From: Candidatus Bathyarchaeota archaeon B63
GTDB taxonomy: Archaea > Thermoproteota > Bathyarchaeia > Bathyarchaeales > DTEX01
Assembly: GCA_001593845.1 (NCBI GenBank)
Contig: LUCF01000004.1
Coordinates: forward strand, 1-36,831
Length of the DNA: 36,831 nucleotides
Direction of reading: 5' to 3'
Shown here piece by piece: positions 8,315-16,472 of this stretch. Under the pieces are notes generated by a model. It searched no databases and was not told where the DNA came from. It saw only the letters and a program-made list of their open reading frames with translations. A program made the position numbers and the translations under genes. The number at the start of each line of letters is the position of its first letter. Positions within the stretch are counted from its first letter, which is position 1.

Positions 8315-9511
8315 TCAGGGGACTTCTACCCATTTCCCCTTCTCTGCGGATTCCTCTATGGCGGATAGGATCTCCTGACACTTCAGCCCATCATAGAAGG
8401 TGGCGGCCATCGGGCCGACGGGCTTATCGTTGACCACGCAGTCTATGAAGTGATGGATCTCATGGACGAATGTGTGCTCCCATCCTATTATGTGGCCGTG
8501 GGGCCACCAGCGGTCGATGAATGGGTGGACGGCCTCGGTTACGAGTATGTTTCTGAAGCCCATCCTGTCCTCCGGGTCCTTCCTCGAGTAGACCTCGAGC
8601 TCGTTAAGCCTCTCAAGGTTGAAGACGATGGAGCCCTCTGTCCCGTGGATCTCTATCCTCTCGTAGTTCTTCCTCCCAGCGCAGAACCTTGATGCCTCGA
8701 GGCTTCCTATGGCGCCATTCTTAAACCTGACCATAGCGATGAAGACGTCGTCAACGTCCACCTTGCCCCTCTCCTCAGGTCTCCCTGGCAGGGGCCTCTC
8801 CTTGATGAAGGTCTCCGTCATCCCGCAGACCGATGCAAGGTCGCCCACAAGGAATCTGGCTAAATCTATGATGTGCGCGCCTAGGTCTCCTAGAGCCCCG
8901 GAGCCTGAGACGCTTCGTCTGAGCCTCCAGACCAGCGGGAAATTCGGGTCCATGATCCACTCCTGCAGGTAGACAGCCCTGTACTGGAGGATCTTTCCGA
9001 TGTATCCTTCGTCTATCAGCTTCTTCGCGAGCCTTATGGCCGGCACGAATCGATAGTTGAAGGCGGTCATATTCTTAACCCCTGCCTTCTCAACGGCCTC
9101 ATACATTGCCTTAGCGTCCTCCAGCGTCGCGGCGAGGGGCTTCTCGCAGATTATGTTCTTCCCAGCCTCAGCCGCGGTTATGCAGGGCTCCGCATGCATA
9201 TAGTTCGGGAGGCAGTTGTCAACGATCTCGACGTCCTCATCCGCTATGAGCTTCCTCCAGTCCGTATAGTACTTCTCAAACCCAAATCTCCTGGCTGCCT
9301 CCGCCACGGCCTCCTCTGTTCTTCCGAAGATGGCGACTAAGCGTGGGAAGGCTGGAGGGGGATAGAAGAAGACGGGCATCTTCCGGTATCCGTTCGAGTG
9401 GGCCTTGCCCATGAATGCGTAGCCGAGCAGCCCGATCCCTATCTCCCTGACCTCCTCGGCCCTCCTCTCAACCCTGCCCATCGTGACGAATCCTACTTCC
9501 TTCTTGGACAT
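8315..9511 (-). CDS. Gfo/Idh/MocA family NAD(P)-dependent oxidoreductase
   Basis: A 398-residue oxidoreductase of the glucose-fructose oxidoreductase/inositol dehydrogenase family. The N-terminal Rossmann fold carries GLLGYAFMGKAH (27-38), the catalytic EKPLA is at 123-127, and the C-terminal domain has LGDLGAHIIDLARFLVGD with the substrate-site Asp/His. About 23 residues precede the fold, so ATG at 9481 is a possible later start. It follows a sugar isomerase/epimerase-family gene after four bases, a common catabolic pairing in which a sugar or cyclitol is oxidised and then isomerised. The substrate is unknown. The distant inositol-phosphate synthase gene is not evidence for an inositol substrate. 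Confidence 0.88.
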   Translation of the reverse strand: MSKKEVGFVTMGRVERRAEEVREIGIGLLGYAFMGKAHSNGYRKMPVFFYPPPAFPRLVAIFGRTEEAVAEAARRFGFEKYYTDWRKLIADEDVEIVDNCLPNYMHAEPCITAAEAGKNIICEKPLAATLEDAKAMYEAVEKAGVKNMTAFNYRFVPAIRLAKKLIDEGYIGKILQYRAVYLQEWIMDPNFPLVWRLRRSVSGSGALGDLGAHIIDLARFLVGDLASVCGMTETFIKERPLPGRPEERGKVDVDDVFIAMVRFKNGAIGSLEASRFCAGRKNYERIEIHGTEGSIVFNLERLNELEVYSRKDPEDRMGFRNILVTEAVHPFIDRWWPHGHIIGWEHTFVHEIHHFIDCVVNDKPVGPMAATFYDGLKCQEILSAIEESAEKGKWVEVP

Positions 9512-9515
9512 TCCT

Positions 9516-10478
9516 CTACCACCACACCTGCTTTAGGGGCGCCTTTATTATCAGCGGCTTCAGGAAGGCTATGCACTTCTCGCATCCATCCTCCCTGCTC
9601 ATCACGGGATCTTCATGCTCGTAGCTGAGGACGTAGTCGTACCCGACCTCCAAGAGCGCGGTCATGACCCGTTTCCACTCGACATCCCCCCAGCCGACAA
9701 CCCTGAACCTGAAGCCCCTGCCGGGCCTCATCCAGGAGCCAGTGGGTATCACGCCTGAGGTTGAGACGTTCTCCTTGACCAGCTCAGCGTCCTTCGCGTG
9801 GGCATGATAGATCCTCCTCCCAAACTTCTTGATGAAGACCACGGGGTCTATTCCCTGCCATACAAGATGGCTTGGGTCGAAGTTGAACCCGAACTCCTTC
9901 CTCTCGTCTATGGCCTTTAAGGCCTGCTCAGCCGTCTCAATGTTGTATGCCTGCTCCTGCGGGTGAACCTCATGCGCGAACTTCACTCCATGCGCGGCGA
10001 AGACATCTAGGATGTCGTTCCACCGCTCGGCGAAGACCTCGAAGCCCTTCTCGAAGATCTTCTCGTTCCCTGGGGGAAAGATGTACCATGCGCCCCAGTT
10101 GGGGGAGCCGATGAAGCCGTTCACAACCGGGACATCCAATGCCGCCGCCGCCTCAGCCGTCTTCTTCATGCGTTCCATCCCGTACTTTATCTTCTCCTCA
10201 GGCGTTCCCTTGAACCATTCGTCCGTCGATTCGTCATGTGGGCCTAGGACGAGCTGGCCTTCGAGGTGATTGCTCAGCCCGGAGATTATAAGCCCGTACT
10301 TCTCAACGGTCTTCTTGAATTCGGTCGCCCCGCCGCTGAGGATCCTATCTATGTCTATGTGGTTGCTTCCCCTCCAAGCAGCAATCTCAACAGCCTCGTA
10401 TCCGAGCTTCGAGACGTACTCTAGGACCTTCTCTAGCTTCCATTCGTTGTATAGAACTGTGAAGATCCCTATCTTCAA
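9516..10478 (-). CDS. Sugar phosphate isomerase/epimerase family (AP endonuclease 2-type TIM barrel)
   Basis: A 320-residue TIM-barrel protein of the xylose-isomerase-like family. Predicted metal ligands are the Glu of HEVHP, the Asp/His of FDPSHLVWQG, the His of HAKDAE and the Glu of YEHED. The family interconverts keto and aldo sugars or epimerises them, or acts on inositol derivatives. Start is TTG at 10478, chosen because GGGAGGAAG lies about six bases upstream. It is translated just before the Gfo/Idh oxidoreductase and should act in the same pathway. A TATA-like TTTTAA near 10533-10542 on the minus strand fits its promoter. Confidence 0.85.
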   Translation of the reverse strand: MKIGIFTVLYNEWKLEKVLEYVSKLGYEAVEIAAWRGSNHIDIDRILSGGATEFKKTVEKYGLIISGLSNHLEGQLVLGPHDESTDEWFKGTPEEKIKYGMERMKKTAEAAAALDVPVVNGFIGSPNWGAWYIFPPGNEKIFEKGFEVFAERWNDILDVFAAHGVKFAHEVHPQEQAYNIETAEQALKAIDERKEFGFNFDPSHLVWQGIDPVVFIKKFGRRIYHAHAKDAELVKENVSTSGVIPTGSWMRPGRGFRFRVVGWGDVEWKRVMTALLEVGYDYVLSYEHEDPVMSREDGCEKCIAFLKPLIIKAPLKQVWW

Positions 10479-10564
10479 TTAGGCTTCCTCCCATAATCCC
10501 TCTTTAAGTCAAAAAAAGAATCAATCTTTAGTCTTAAAAGGTTTTTTTGTAGATGGGGCTCAGT

Positions 10565-10579
10565 AGCCCCCCTTGGGCT
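10565..10579. terminator. Hairpin between winged-helix gene and isomerase
   Basis: AGCCC and GGGCT arms around a five-base loop, in the gap after the minus-strand winged-helix gene. Together with the neighbouring hairpin at 10598-10614 it may end that transcript before the isomerase promoter. Confidence 0.35.
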
Positions 10580-10597
10580 TCACGGCTAAGCATGCAT

Positions 10598-10614
10598 GGA
10601 GGGCTTAACCCTCC
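10598..10614. terminator. Hairpin at the end of the winged-helix gene
   Basis: A perfect six-base stem GGAGGG/CCCTCC around CTTAA that includes the stop codon of the winged-helix gene. Position suggests an mRNA end structure. Confidence 0.35.
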
Positions 10615-10811
10615 TCATCCTCGATGAAGTACCTACGCGTAGCCGGATCGCTGGAGATCACTCCCTTCTCGAACAATCTACGCAGCGCCCTAAAGACTGC
10701 CTTCGGCTTCATATCAAGTCTCTCAGAGATCTCGGCCAGGGTGAGGGGGCCATCCTCAGTTAGGAGCCCAATTATCCTCTTATCCGTCTTGCTCAATCCC
10801 GACGCCTCCAC
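10605..10811 (-). CDS. Small winged-helix DNA-binding protein
   Basis: A 68-residue single winged helix-turn-helix domain (LTLAEISERLDMKPKAVFRALRRL in the helix region), ending in the wing and an acidic tail. Such small archaeal proteins act as transcription regulators of the ArsR/MarR style. The longest start is GTG 10811, but TTG at 10796 has GGAGG eight bases upstream, which would give 63 residues beginning at the Ser-Lys-Thr. It is divergent from a radical SAM gene and upstream of the isomerase/oxidoreductase pair. Either could be its target; this is inference. Confidence 0.7.
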   Translation of the reverse strand: MEASGLSKTDKRIIGLLTEDGPLTLAEISERLDMKPKAVFRALRRLFEKGVISSDPATRRYFIEDEEG

Positions 10812-10957
10812 GATTCTCAGATTCTTAATCGATTACTTGGATATCGTATATCAGCTTTTAGCCGTAGAAGGAATAAATGGCACCTACAGAAGAATGGGTG
10901 GAGAGCGATTAAGATTAATTATCGCGTATACACAAATAGATAATTGAGTGGAGAGAC

Positions 10958-12070
10958 TTGGGAAGATGCCGCGTCTGCCTCGAAGAATCGATGACGATTT
11001 CAGATTACTTGGGGGTCTGCGCGGACTGCATAAAGGAGAACCCAGAAGAGGCCCTACCACTAGCTGAGAAGGCGCATTCTGAATCCCGCAGCCTCTTCGG
11101 GCTGCCTCCGAGGCCTCCCCGCACTTCAGGCGGGGTCTCATGCGGGATGTGCGCGAACGACTGTGTGATCGGGGATGGAGAGAAGGGGTTCTGCGGCTTG
11201 GTCATAAATAAGGACGGCAGGTTGACCCGTCTGGGAGGGACCCCTGACCGGGGGGTTCTTGAGTGGTACTATGACCCGCTTCCCACAAACTGCGTTGCGT
11301 GGTGGTTCTGCCCGGGATGCACCGGGTCAGGCTATCCGAAGTATGCACATATGCCGAGGGCCGAGGCGGGATACGTGAACCTAGCGGTCTTCTACGGGGC
11401 ATGCAGCCTGGACTGCCTCTTCTGTCAGAACTGGCACTACAGGAACTTGACCGCCAGGCTGAAGCCGATGATGAGCGCTGAGGACCTCGCCGGAAAGGTC
11501 AACAAAAATGTCTCATGCATCTGCTTCTTCGGAGGGGACCCATCGGCTCAGATGCCTCACGCCCTTAAGACGAGCATGATCGCCCTTGAGGAGGCTAAAC
11601 GTGGCAGCCGCATCCTGAGGATATGCTGGGAGACTAACGGAAACATGAAGGGGAGATTCGCGGATATGGCTGCTGATCTCTCCTTGAGGAGCGGTGGGGT
11701 AGTGAAGTTCGACCTCAAGGCTTGGGACGAGAACATCCACATCGCATTATGCGGCGTCTCGAACAGGGCGGCGTTGAGGAACTTCAGCATGATAGGCGAG
11801 AAGTACTTCGAGAGGCGCGGGGAGATCCCAGTCTTGACCGCCAGCACCCTTCTGGTTCCAGGCTACATTGATGAGGTTGAAGTTGAGGGGGTAGCTGAGT
11901 TCTTGGCCAGTATTGACCCTGAAATCCCATATACCCTGCTCGCCTTCTATCCGCAGTACAGGATGACTGACCTCCCGACTACGAGCCGTAGACAGGCCTT
12001 GAGGTGCCGGGAGGCGGCGGAGAAGCACCTGAAGAACGTACGGATAGGAAATGTGCATCTTCTCTCATAA
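10958..12070 (+). CDS. Radical SAM protein, AmmeMemoRadiSam/PflA-like
   Basis: A 370-residue radical SAM protein. The SAM-cluster motif CSLDCLFC is at residues 149-156. Before it are a CRVC/CADC pair (4-7, 21-24) and CGMCANDC with a later Cys79, which can hold zinc or extra iron-sulfur clusters. The FFGGDPS segment corresponds to the GGE-type SAM motif. It resembles the archaeal radical SAM proteins linked with AMMECR1/Memo, related to pyruvate-formate-lyase activases, whose substrate is not established. The TTG at 10958 follows GGAGAG, which supports it. A GCGAT/ATCGC inverted repeat (10905-10925) lies just upstream and may be an operator. Confidence 0.8.
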   Translation: MGRCRVCLEESMTISDYLGVCADCIKENPEEALPLAEKAHSESRSLFGLPPRPPRTSGGVSCGMCANDCVIGDGEKGFCGLVINKDGRLTRLGGTPDRGVLEWYYDPLPTNCVAWWFCPGCTGSGYPKYAHMPRAEAGYVNLAVFYGACSLDCLFCQNWHYRNLTARLKPMMSAEDLAGKVNKNVSCICFFGGDPSAQMPHALKTSMIALEEAKRGSRILRICWETNGNMKGRFADMAADLSLRSGGVVKFDLKAWDENIHIALCGVSNRAALRNFSMIGEKYFERRGEIPVLTASTLLVPGYIDEVEVEGVAEFLASIDPEIPYTLLAFYPQYRMTDLPTTSRRQALRCREAAEKHLKNVRIGNVHLLS

Positions 12071-12104
12071 CTGATCAGAGAGACCTCGGAGGCCCTCAGC
12101 AGAG

Positions 12105-12126
12105 CCTATAATTATAGGAGGCCTCC
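12105..12126. promoter_or_regulatory. Two overlapping perfect palindromes
   Basis: CCTATAATTATAGG (12105-12118) and GGAGGCCTCC (12117-12126) are each perfect palindromes sharing two bases. They lie after the radical SAM gene and about 23 bases upstream of the TATA box of the amidotransferase. They could be an operator or a transcript-end structure. Confidence 0.4.
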
Positions 12127-12148
12127 AAAGAAGGAGAACAGTAAAATC

Positions 12149-12156
12149 TTTATAAA
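12149..12156 (+). promoter_or_regulatory. TATA box of the amidotransferase gene
   Basis: TTTATAAA predicts a start of transcription near 12180, leaving a leader of about 25 bases before ATG 12204. Confidence 0.5.
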
Positions 12157-12203
12157 TTCATCTCACCCCCTTCCGTATGATCTATTAAGGGTGATTAGTA
12201 AAA

Positions 12204-13106
12204 ATGTGCCGCCTCTTCGGCATGTTATCGGTTGAGGCCTCAGACGCCCGGAAGTACCTCCTAGATGATCCATGCTCACTATACGCACAGAGCAGGAAGA
12301 ATCCGAGGAGGCTTCAGGGGGACGGGTGGGGAATCGGATACTACATGAACGGATCAGCCGTGCTCATCAAGAGCGAGAGGCCTGTCTACATGGAGCGTGA
12401 TGGGTTCACCTCAGCCGTGAAGCGTGCGAGGTCCAAGATAATCATCGCCCACATCAGACGGGCGAGCAATCCTAGGGGGCTTCCGGCGGAGAGGCTCATC
12501 TCAAAGGATAACTCTCAGCCCTTCAAGTTTAGAAATTACATATTTGCTCATAACGGGACGATCACTATACCGGATGAGGTGGCCGATAACCTCGGAGAAT
12601 GGAGAAGGAGAATAAGGGGGCTCAACGACAGCGAGGTCTACTTCTGGTTCATAATGAGGGAGATCTCCCTAGGCGCCGATGTGGCTTCAGCACTCAGGAG
12701 ATTCAGGGATGCCCTTGAGGCTCTCTGGAGGGATGTGCGCAGGAGACATCCACGGAAGAGCCGCCCATATGTGGGGCTGAATAGCATAATCAGCGATGGG
12801 GAATGCCTCTACGCCTATTGCATGTACGATGAGGAGGATGGACGTGGACGGTCGATATGCTTCGGGGATCAGCCGGTCTTTGAGATGTGCTACCTACTCG
12901 ACGGGGAGAGGCTGGTCGTGGCATCGGAGAAGACGAACCTCGAAGAGGAATGGAAGCCTCTGAGAAGCGGAGAACTACTCATCGGGAGAATCCGTAGAGG
13001 AGAGGTGACCGCCGAGATAATAAGGGTCGAGAAGGGATATTACATGATCGGTTCTACGGTGAAATTCTCATATAAAGCATATGCTTTCACCATGCTTAAA
13101 CTCTAA
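12204..13106 (+). CDS. Class II glutamine amidotransferase (YafJ/EgtC-like)
   Basis: A 300-residue N-terminal-nucleophile hydrolase. Cys2 of MCRLFG becomes the nucleophile after Met removal, which fixes ATG 12204 as the start. Further family marks are GDGWGIGYY (39-47), the IAHIRRAS segment, FAHNGTI with the oxyanion Asn/Gly, and LNDSEVYF. The domain takes ammonia from glutamine; no synthetase domain is fused, so the acceptor is unknown. It has its own TATA promoter and is followed by a decayed PIN gene. Confidence 0.88.
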   Translation: MCRLFGMLSVEASDARKYLLDDPCSLYAQSRKNPRRLQGDGWGIGYYMNGSAVLIKSERPVYMERDGFTSAVKRARSKIIIAHIRRASNPRGLPAERLISKDNSQPFKFRNYIFAHNGTITIPDEVADNLGEWRRRIRGLNDSEVYFWFIMREISLGADVASALRRFRDALEALWRDVRRRHPRKSRPYVGLNSIISDGECLYAYCMYDEEDGRGRSICFGDQPVFEMCYLLDGERLVVASEKTNLEEEWKPLRSGELLIGRIRRGEVTAEIIRVEKGYYMIGSTVKFSYKAYAFTMLKL

Positions 13107-13131
13107 AAGTATTACATAGGATGAGTTATAA

Positions 13132-13311
13132 TGTCACCTTGTGGATTGTTCAGCCGCTGCGACTGCGAAGGTTTATAATGCTAAACTTGTCACCACCGAC
13201 CGTAGCCTCGTCGAAGCCGCAAAATCCGAGAAGATCCCAACAGAGGCCTATGAGCCGTGGATGTTAAAGTTATCTTTCCCGTTTATTTCTCCGGCCTCGT
13301 CAAGTTTATAA
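13132..13311 (+). pseudogene. Remnant of a PIN-domain (VapC-like) nuclease gene
   Basis: The frame from 13132 to the TAA at 13309-13311 reads as the last part of a PIN-domain protein: VDCSAAATAKVYNAKLVTTD, then SLVEAAK and a short tail. This matches the end of VapC-type RNases, where the acidic Asp before the Ala-rich helix and the Asp of TTD form half of the metal site. A TAA at 13129-13131 closes the frame upstream, and nothing upstream encodes the N-terminal half with its other two acidic residues. No antitoxin gene is present. It is most likely a decayed, truncated gene whose end now overlaps the pyrophosphatase promoter. Confidence 0.6.
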
Positions 13312-13312
13312 A
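13305..13312 (+). promoter_or_regulatory. TATA box of the membrane pyrophosphatase gene
   Basis: TTTATAAA overlaps the stop of the PIN remnant and predicts transcription from about 13335, just before the ribosome site GGAGG at 13350-13354. Confidence 0.5.
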
Positions 13313-13362
13313 TAAGCCGCCGAATTTAGAGAGAGTTTGAAGACTGCTTGGAGGAAGAATGC

Positions 13363-15411
13363 ATGGAATGGTTCTTCGTGAGCTCAGCTGTCGGCTTAGC
13401 CTCCATTCTACTAGCAGCTTACCTGTACCGTTATATTATGAATCAGGAAAGCGGCACTGAGAGGATGCAGGAGATCGCAGGCGCGATAGAGGAGGGCGCC
13501 ACGGCTTATCTGAGGAGGCAGAACAAAACTCTGGCGGGCTTCGTCTTGGCGATGGCTGTCGTCTTAGGGATCCTATTCAGCTTTTCCGAGAGCATCTTCC
13601 ATGGAGTGAGCATCGCGATATCATATCTGCTCGGCTCCCTATGCACGACGATGGCGGCCTACGTCGGCATGATGACCGCTGTCAAAGCGAACGTTAGGAC
13701 GGCGAACGCGGCGAGAACGGGCCTGAAGAAGGCCTTCCCAATAGCCTTCTACGGAGGAGCTGTGATGGGCCTCTCCATAGTAGGGCTTGCCCTGCTTGGG
13801 ATAAGCTCGCTCTTCTATATTTATCACATCGTCCTGGGCTGGCATGAGATCCCAGCCTCCAACATCGTTTTAGGCTTCAGTTTCGGAGCGAGCGCCCTTG
13901 CGCTCTTCGCGAAGGCAGGCGGGGGCATATACACGAAGACCGCGGACATAAGCGCAGATCTAGTAGGCAAAGTTGAGCTCGGCATCCCTGAGGACGATCC
14001 GAGAAACCCGGCGGTGATAGCGGATAACGTCGGAGACAACGTCGGAGACGTGGCTGGGATGGGCGCCGACCTGATCGACTCCTACATCGCAAGCGTGATA
14101 GCGGCGATGATCATAGGATCAGAGATAGGGGGTGGAACGCTTACCACCCTTCCCCTGATGATAGCGGCTGCGGGGCTCTTCGCATCGATAATCGGCGGGC
14201 TATTCATGAGGGTGGGCATAAGGAGCAGCCCAGGAGCAGCATTGAACAGGGGAACCTTCATAACATGTTTCCTCTTCGTCATTCTCCTCTACATGGTCAC
14301 TTACTCGTCAGGGCTAAGCGGGAACGGCTGGCTCGGGGTCTTTCTGCCCACGGCGGCCGGCCTAACCGCGGGGCTGGTCATAGGGATCACAACCGATTAC
14401 TTCACCTCGATTGACAGGATGCCGGCTCAGAAGATCGCCGAGGCCTCGACGACGGGGGCTGCGATAAACATCCTAACGGGCTTCTCCTACGGAATAATGA
14501 GCATAGTCCCCCCGATAATCGGCATCAGCGCGGCTACACTGGCCTCCTGGTACTTCGCCGAGATGTTCGGGATAGACCCATACTATGGAATCTCGATCTC
14601 AGCCGTTGGGATGCTCTCGATCGTCGGGATGATAATCTCCGCTGACGCCTACGGCCCGATCTCCGACAACGCTAAGGGGATAGCTGAGCAGTCAGGGCTT
14701 GGGGATGCGGTCATCGACGTTGCGGACAAGCTTGACGCGGCGGGGAACACCTCAAAGGCCATAACGAAGGGGTTCGCGATTGGGGCCGCCGCCCTTACGG
14801 TGCTAGCGCTCTTCGCAGCCTACTCGAAGGTTGTGGATATTGAGACCCTAAACTTGATGGAGCCCACAGTCGTCGTTGGGGTCTTCATAGGGGCGATGAT
14901 GCCTCCGCTTCTCTCCGCGCTGCTTATACTCGCCGTGGGCAGGAACGCTGAGAGGATGATAGAGGAGATCAGGAGGCAATTCAGGGAGATCGAGGGATTA
15001 ATGGAGGGGACGGCGAAGCCGGACTATGCGAGGTGCGTCGATATAGCTGCAAAGGGCGCCTTGAAGGAGCTCATGCTCCCCTGCCTCCTAGCCATAGTAG
15101 CGCCGATAGCTACCCTATTGACGCTGGGGAAGGAGGCCCTAGCCGGGTTCCTAGCCGGAAGCATAGTGACAGGGATAGTCTTCGCCCTGTTCATGGCCAA
15201 CTCTGGGGGGGCATGGGACAACGCTAAGAAATACATAGAGGCTGGGGCCTACGGGGGGAAGGGCTCAGAGGCGCATAAGGCTGCTGTTACGGGGGACACT
15301 GTAGGCGACCCATTCAAGGATACAGCCGGCCCATCGCTGAACACGATGATAACTGTGATGTCCCTAGTCGCATCGGTATTCGCCCCCCTCGTCATGTTCC
15401 TCATGATCTAG
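13363..15411 (+). CDS. hppA: Membrane-bound proton-pumping pyrophosphatase, K+-independent type
   Basis: A protein of about 682 residues with some 16 predicted membrane helices, which couples pyrophosphate hydrolysis to ion pumping. Pyrophosphate-site motifs are intact: GGGIYTKTADISADLVGK, EDDPRNPAVIADNVGDNVGD and, near the C-terminus, TGDTVGDPFKDTAGPSLN. The segment AGNTSKAITKGFAIG has Lys and Thr at the two positions that mark K+-independent enzymes (K+-dependent ones have Ala and Gly), so a K+-independent H+ pump is expected. ATG 13363 is preferred over TTG 13348 because GGAGG lies eight bases before it. The gene is monocistronic with its own TATA box. Confidence 0.95.
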   Translation: MEWFFVSSAVGLASILLAAYLYRYIMNQESGTERMQEIAGAIEEGATAYLRRQNKTLAGFVLAMAVVLGILFSFSESIFHGVSIAISYLLGSLCTTMAAYVGMMTAVKANVRTANAARTGLKKAFPIAFYGGAVMGLSIVGLALLGISSLFYIYHIVLGWHEIPASNIVLGFSFGASALALFAKAGGGIYTKTADISADLVGKVELGIPEDDPRNPAVIADNVGDNVGDVAGMGADLIDSYIASVIAAMIIGSEIGGGTLTTLPLMIAAAGLFASIIGGLFMRVGIRSSPGAALNRGTFITCFLFVILLYMVTYSSGLSGNGWLGVFLPTAAGLTAGLVIGITTDYFTSIDRMPAQKIAEASTTGAAINILTGFSYGIMSIVPPIIGISAATLASWYFAEMFGIDPYYGISISAVGMLSIVGMIISADAYGPISDNAKGIAEQSGLGDAVIDVADKLDAAGNTSKAITKGFAIGAAALTVLALFAAYSKVVDIETLNLMEPTVVVGVFIGAMMPPLLSALLILAVGRNAERMIEEIRRQFREIEGLMEGTAKPDYARCVDIAAKGALKELMLPCLLAIVAPIATLLTLGKEALAGFLAGSIVTGIVFALFMANSGGAWDNAKKYIEAGAYGGKGSEAHKAAVTGDTVGDPFKDTAGPSLNTMITVMSLVASVFAPLVMFLMI

Positions 15412-15500
15412 GGAGGCGTCGTCATACATCTCCCTTTTTATTGCTGAGCTGTCCTAAAGGAGGCCAGCGGCCCATCAGAGAGGCTGGAACGCGGTAAATC

Positions 15501-15531
15501 TTTTTAAATCACGACTTATTTTAGAAACATG
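15501..15531 (+). promoter_or_regulatory. TATA element and leaderless-type ATG before nadX
   Basis: TTTTTAAATC at 15501-15510 lies about 25 bases before ATG 15529, the spacing of a leaderless archaeal promoter. That ATG is one frame away from the aspartate dehydrogenase reading and stops at a TAA about 75 bases later. This matters for the start problem of the gene. Confidence 0.4.
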
Positions 15532-15581
15532 CATCAGCATCCACCCCCGGGAACAAAAGCGTTAAGAGCTGGGATTGAGAG

Positions 15582-16409
15582 ACGAGGACGGCCGCTGGTT
15601 TAATCGGCTGCGGATCGATAGGCTCTGTAATAGCGAAGGCGATCGACACCGGAGAAGCCGGGGACGTCACGTTAGAGGCTCTCTATGACGTCTCCCGAGA
15701 GTATGCGGAGAGACTCGCGTCCTCCCTATCCAGGAAGCCCCGCGTCGCCGAGAACGTTGATGAGCTCCTCGGGAACGATAAGATCCAGCTGGTCATCGAG
15801 GCTGCATCACAGGAGGCGGTGAGGCAATACGCCGTTAAGGCCCTATCGAGGGGGAAGGACCTCATGGTCCTGAGCACGGGCGCCCTCCTCGACGATGACC
15901 TATTAAAGGAGATATCAAGAATCGCGGAGGAGAAGGGCAGGAAGGTCTACATCCCCTCCGGCGCCATAGTCGGCCTGGACAATGTGAAGGCTGCCGCCGT
16001 GGGCCCTGTTGAGGAGGTAACCCTCATAACGAGGAAGCCGCCTGAGAGCTTTGAGGGGGCGCCTTTCATGGCTGAGAGGGGGATCAAGCCGTCGGAGATA
16101 GATAGGCCCACCGTCCTGTTCGAGGGATCAGCAAGGGAGGCTGTGAGGCTCTTCCCCAGAAACGTGAATGTCTCTGCCTCCCTGAGCCTAGCTGGGATCG
16201 GGGCTGACAGGACGAGGGTCAAGATAATCGCCGACCCGAATGTGAGGAGCATCATCCACGAGATCCACGTGAGGGGAGAGTTTGGGGAGATGATGATGCG
16301 GACTGTGAACAAGCCTTTCCCTGAGAACCCGAAGACCAGCTATATAGCCGCCCTCTCCGCGATCGCAACCCTAAGAAAGATAAGCGGAAGCATAATCGTG
16401 GGAACATGA
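15582..16409 (+). CDS. nadX: L-aspartate dehydrogenase, start codon abnormal
   Basis: Aspartate dehydrogenase makes iminoaspartate for NAD synthesis. The Rossmann motif GLIGCGSIG is at 15597-15623, then IEAASQEAVRQY, LSTGALLDD, YIPSGAIVGLDN and ADPNVRSIIHEI, all family hallmarks, ending at 16409. In this frame a TGA at 15576-15578 closes the reading, and no ATG, GTG or TTG lies between it and the Rossmann fold. The first usable standard codon (GTG 15819) would remove about 80 residues, including the NAD-binding motif. Options are initiation at ACG 15582 (giving Met-Arg-Thr-Ala-Ala-Gly...), a one-base error joining it to ATG 15529, or a recent start-codon loss. The intact downstream sequence argues against long decay. 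It is followed by nadC. Confidence 0.8.
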   Translation, partial: TRTAAGLIGCGSIGSVIAKAIDTGEAGDVTLEALYDVSREYAERLASSLSRKPRVAENVDELLGNDKIQLVIEAASQEAVRQYAVKALSRGKDLMVLSTGALLDDDLLKEISRIAEEKGRKVYIPSGAIVGLDNVKAAAVGPVEEVTLITRKPPESFEGAPFMAERGIKPSEIDRPTVLFEGSAREAVRLFPRNVNVSASLSLAGIGADRTRVKIIADPNVRSIIHEIHVRGEFGEMMMRTVNKPFPENPKTSYIAALSAIATLRKISGSIIVGT

Positions 16410-16472
16410 TCCCGGTCTTTCATAGAAAGATTTTTCTCCGATTAGCCGATTGAAAACCTAGAGGTCACCGTT

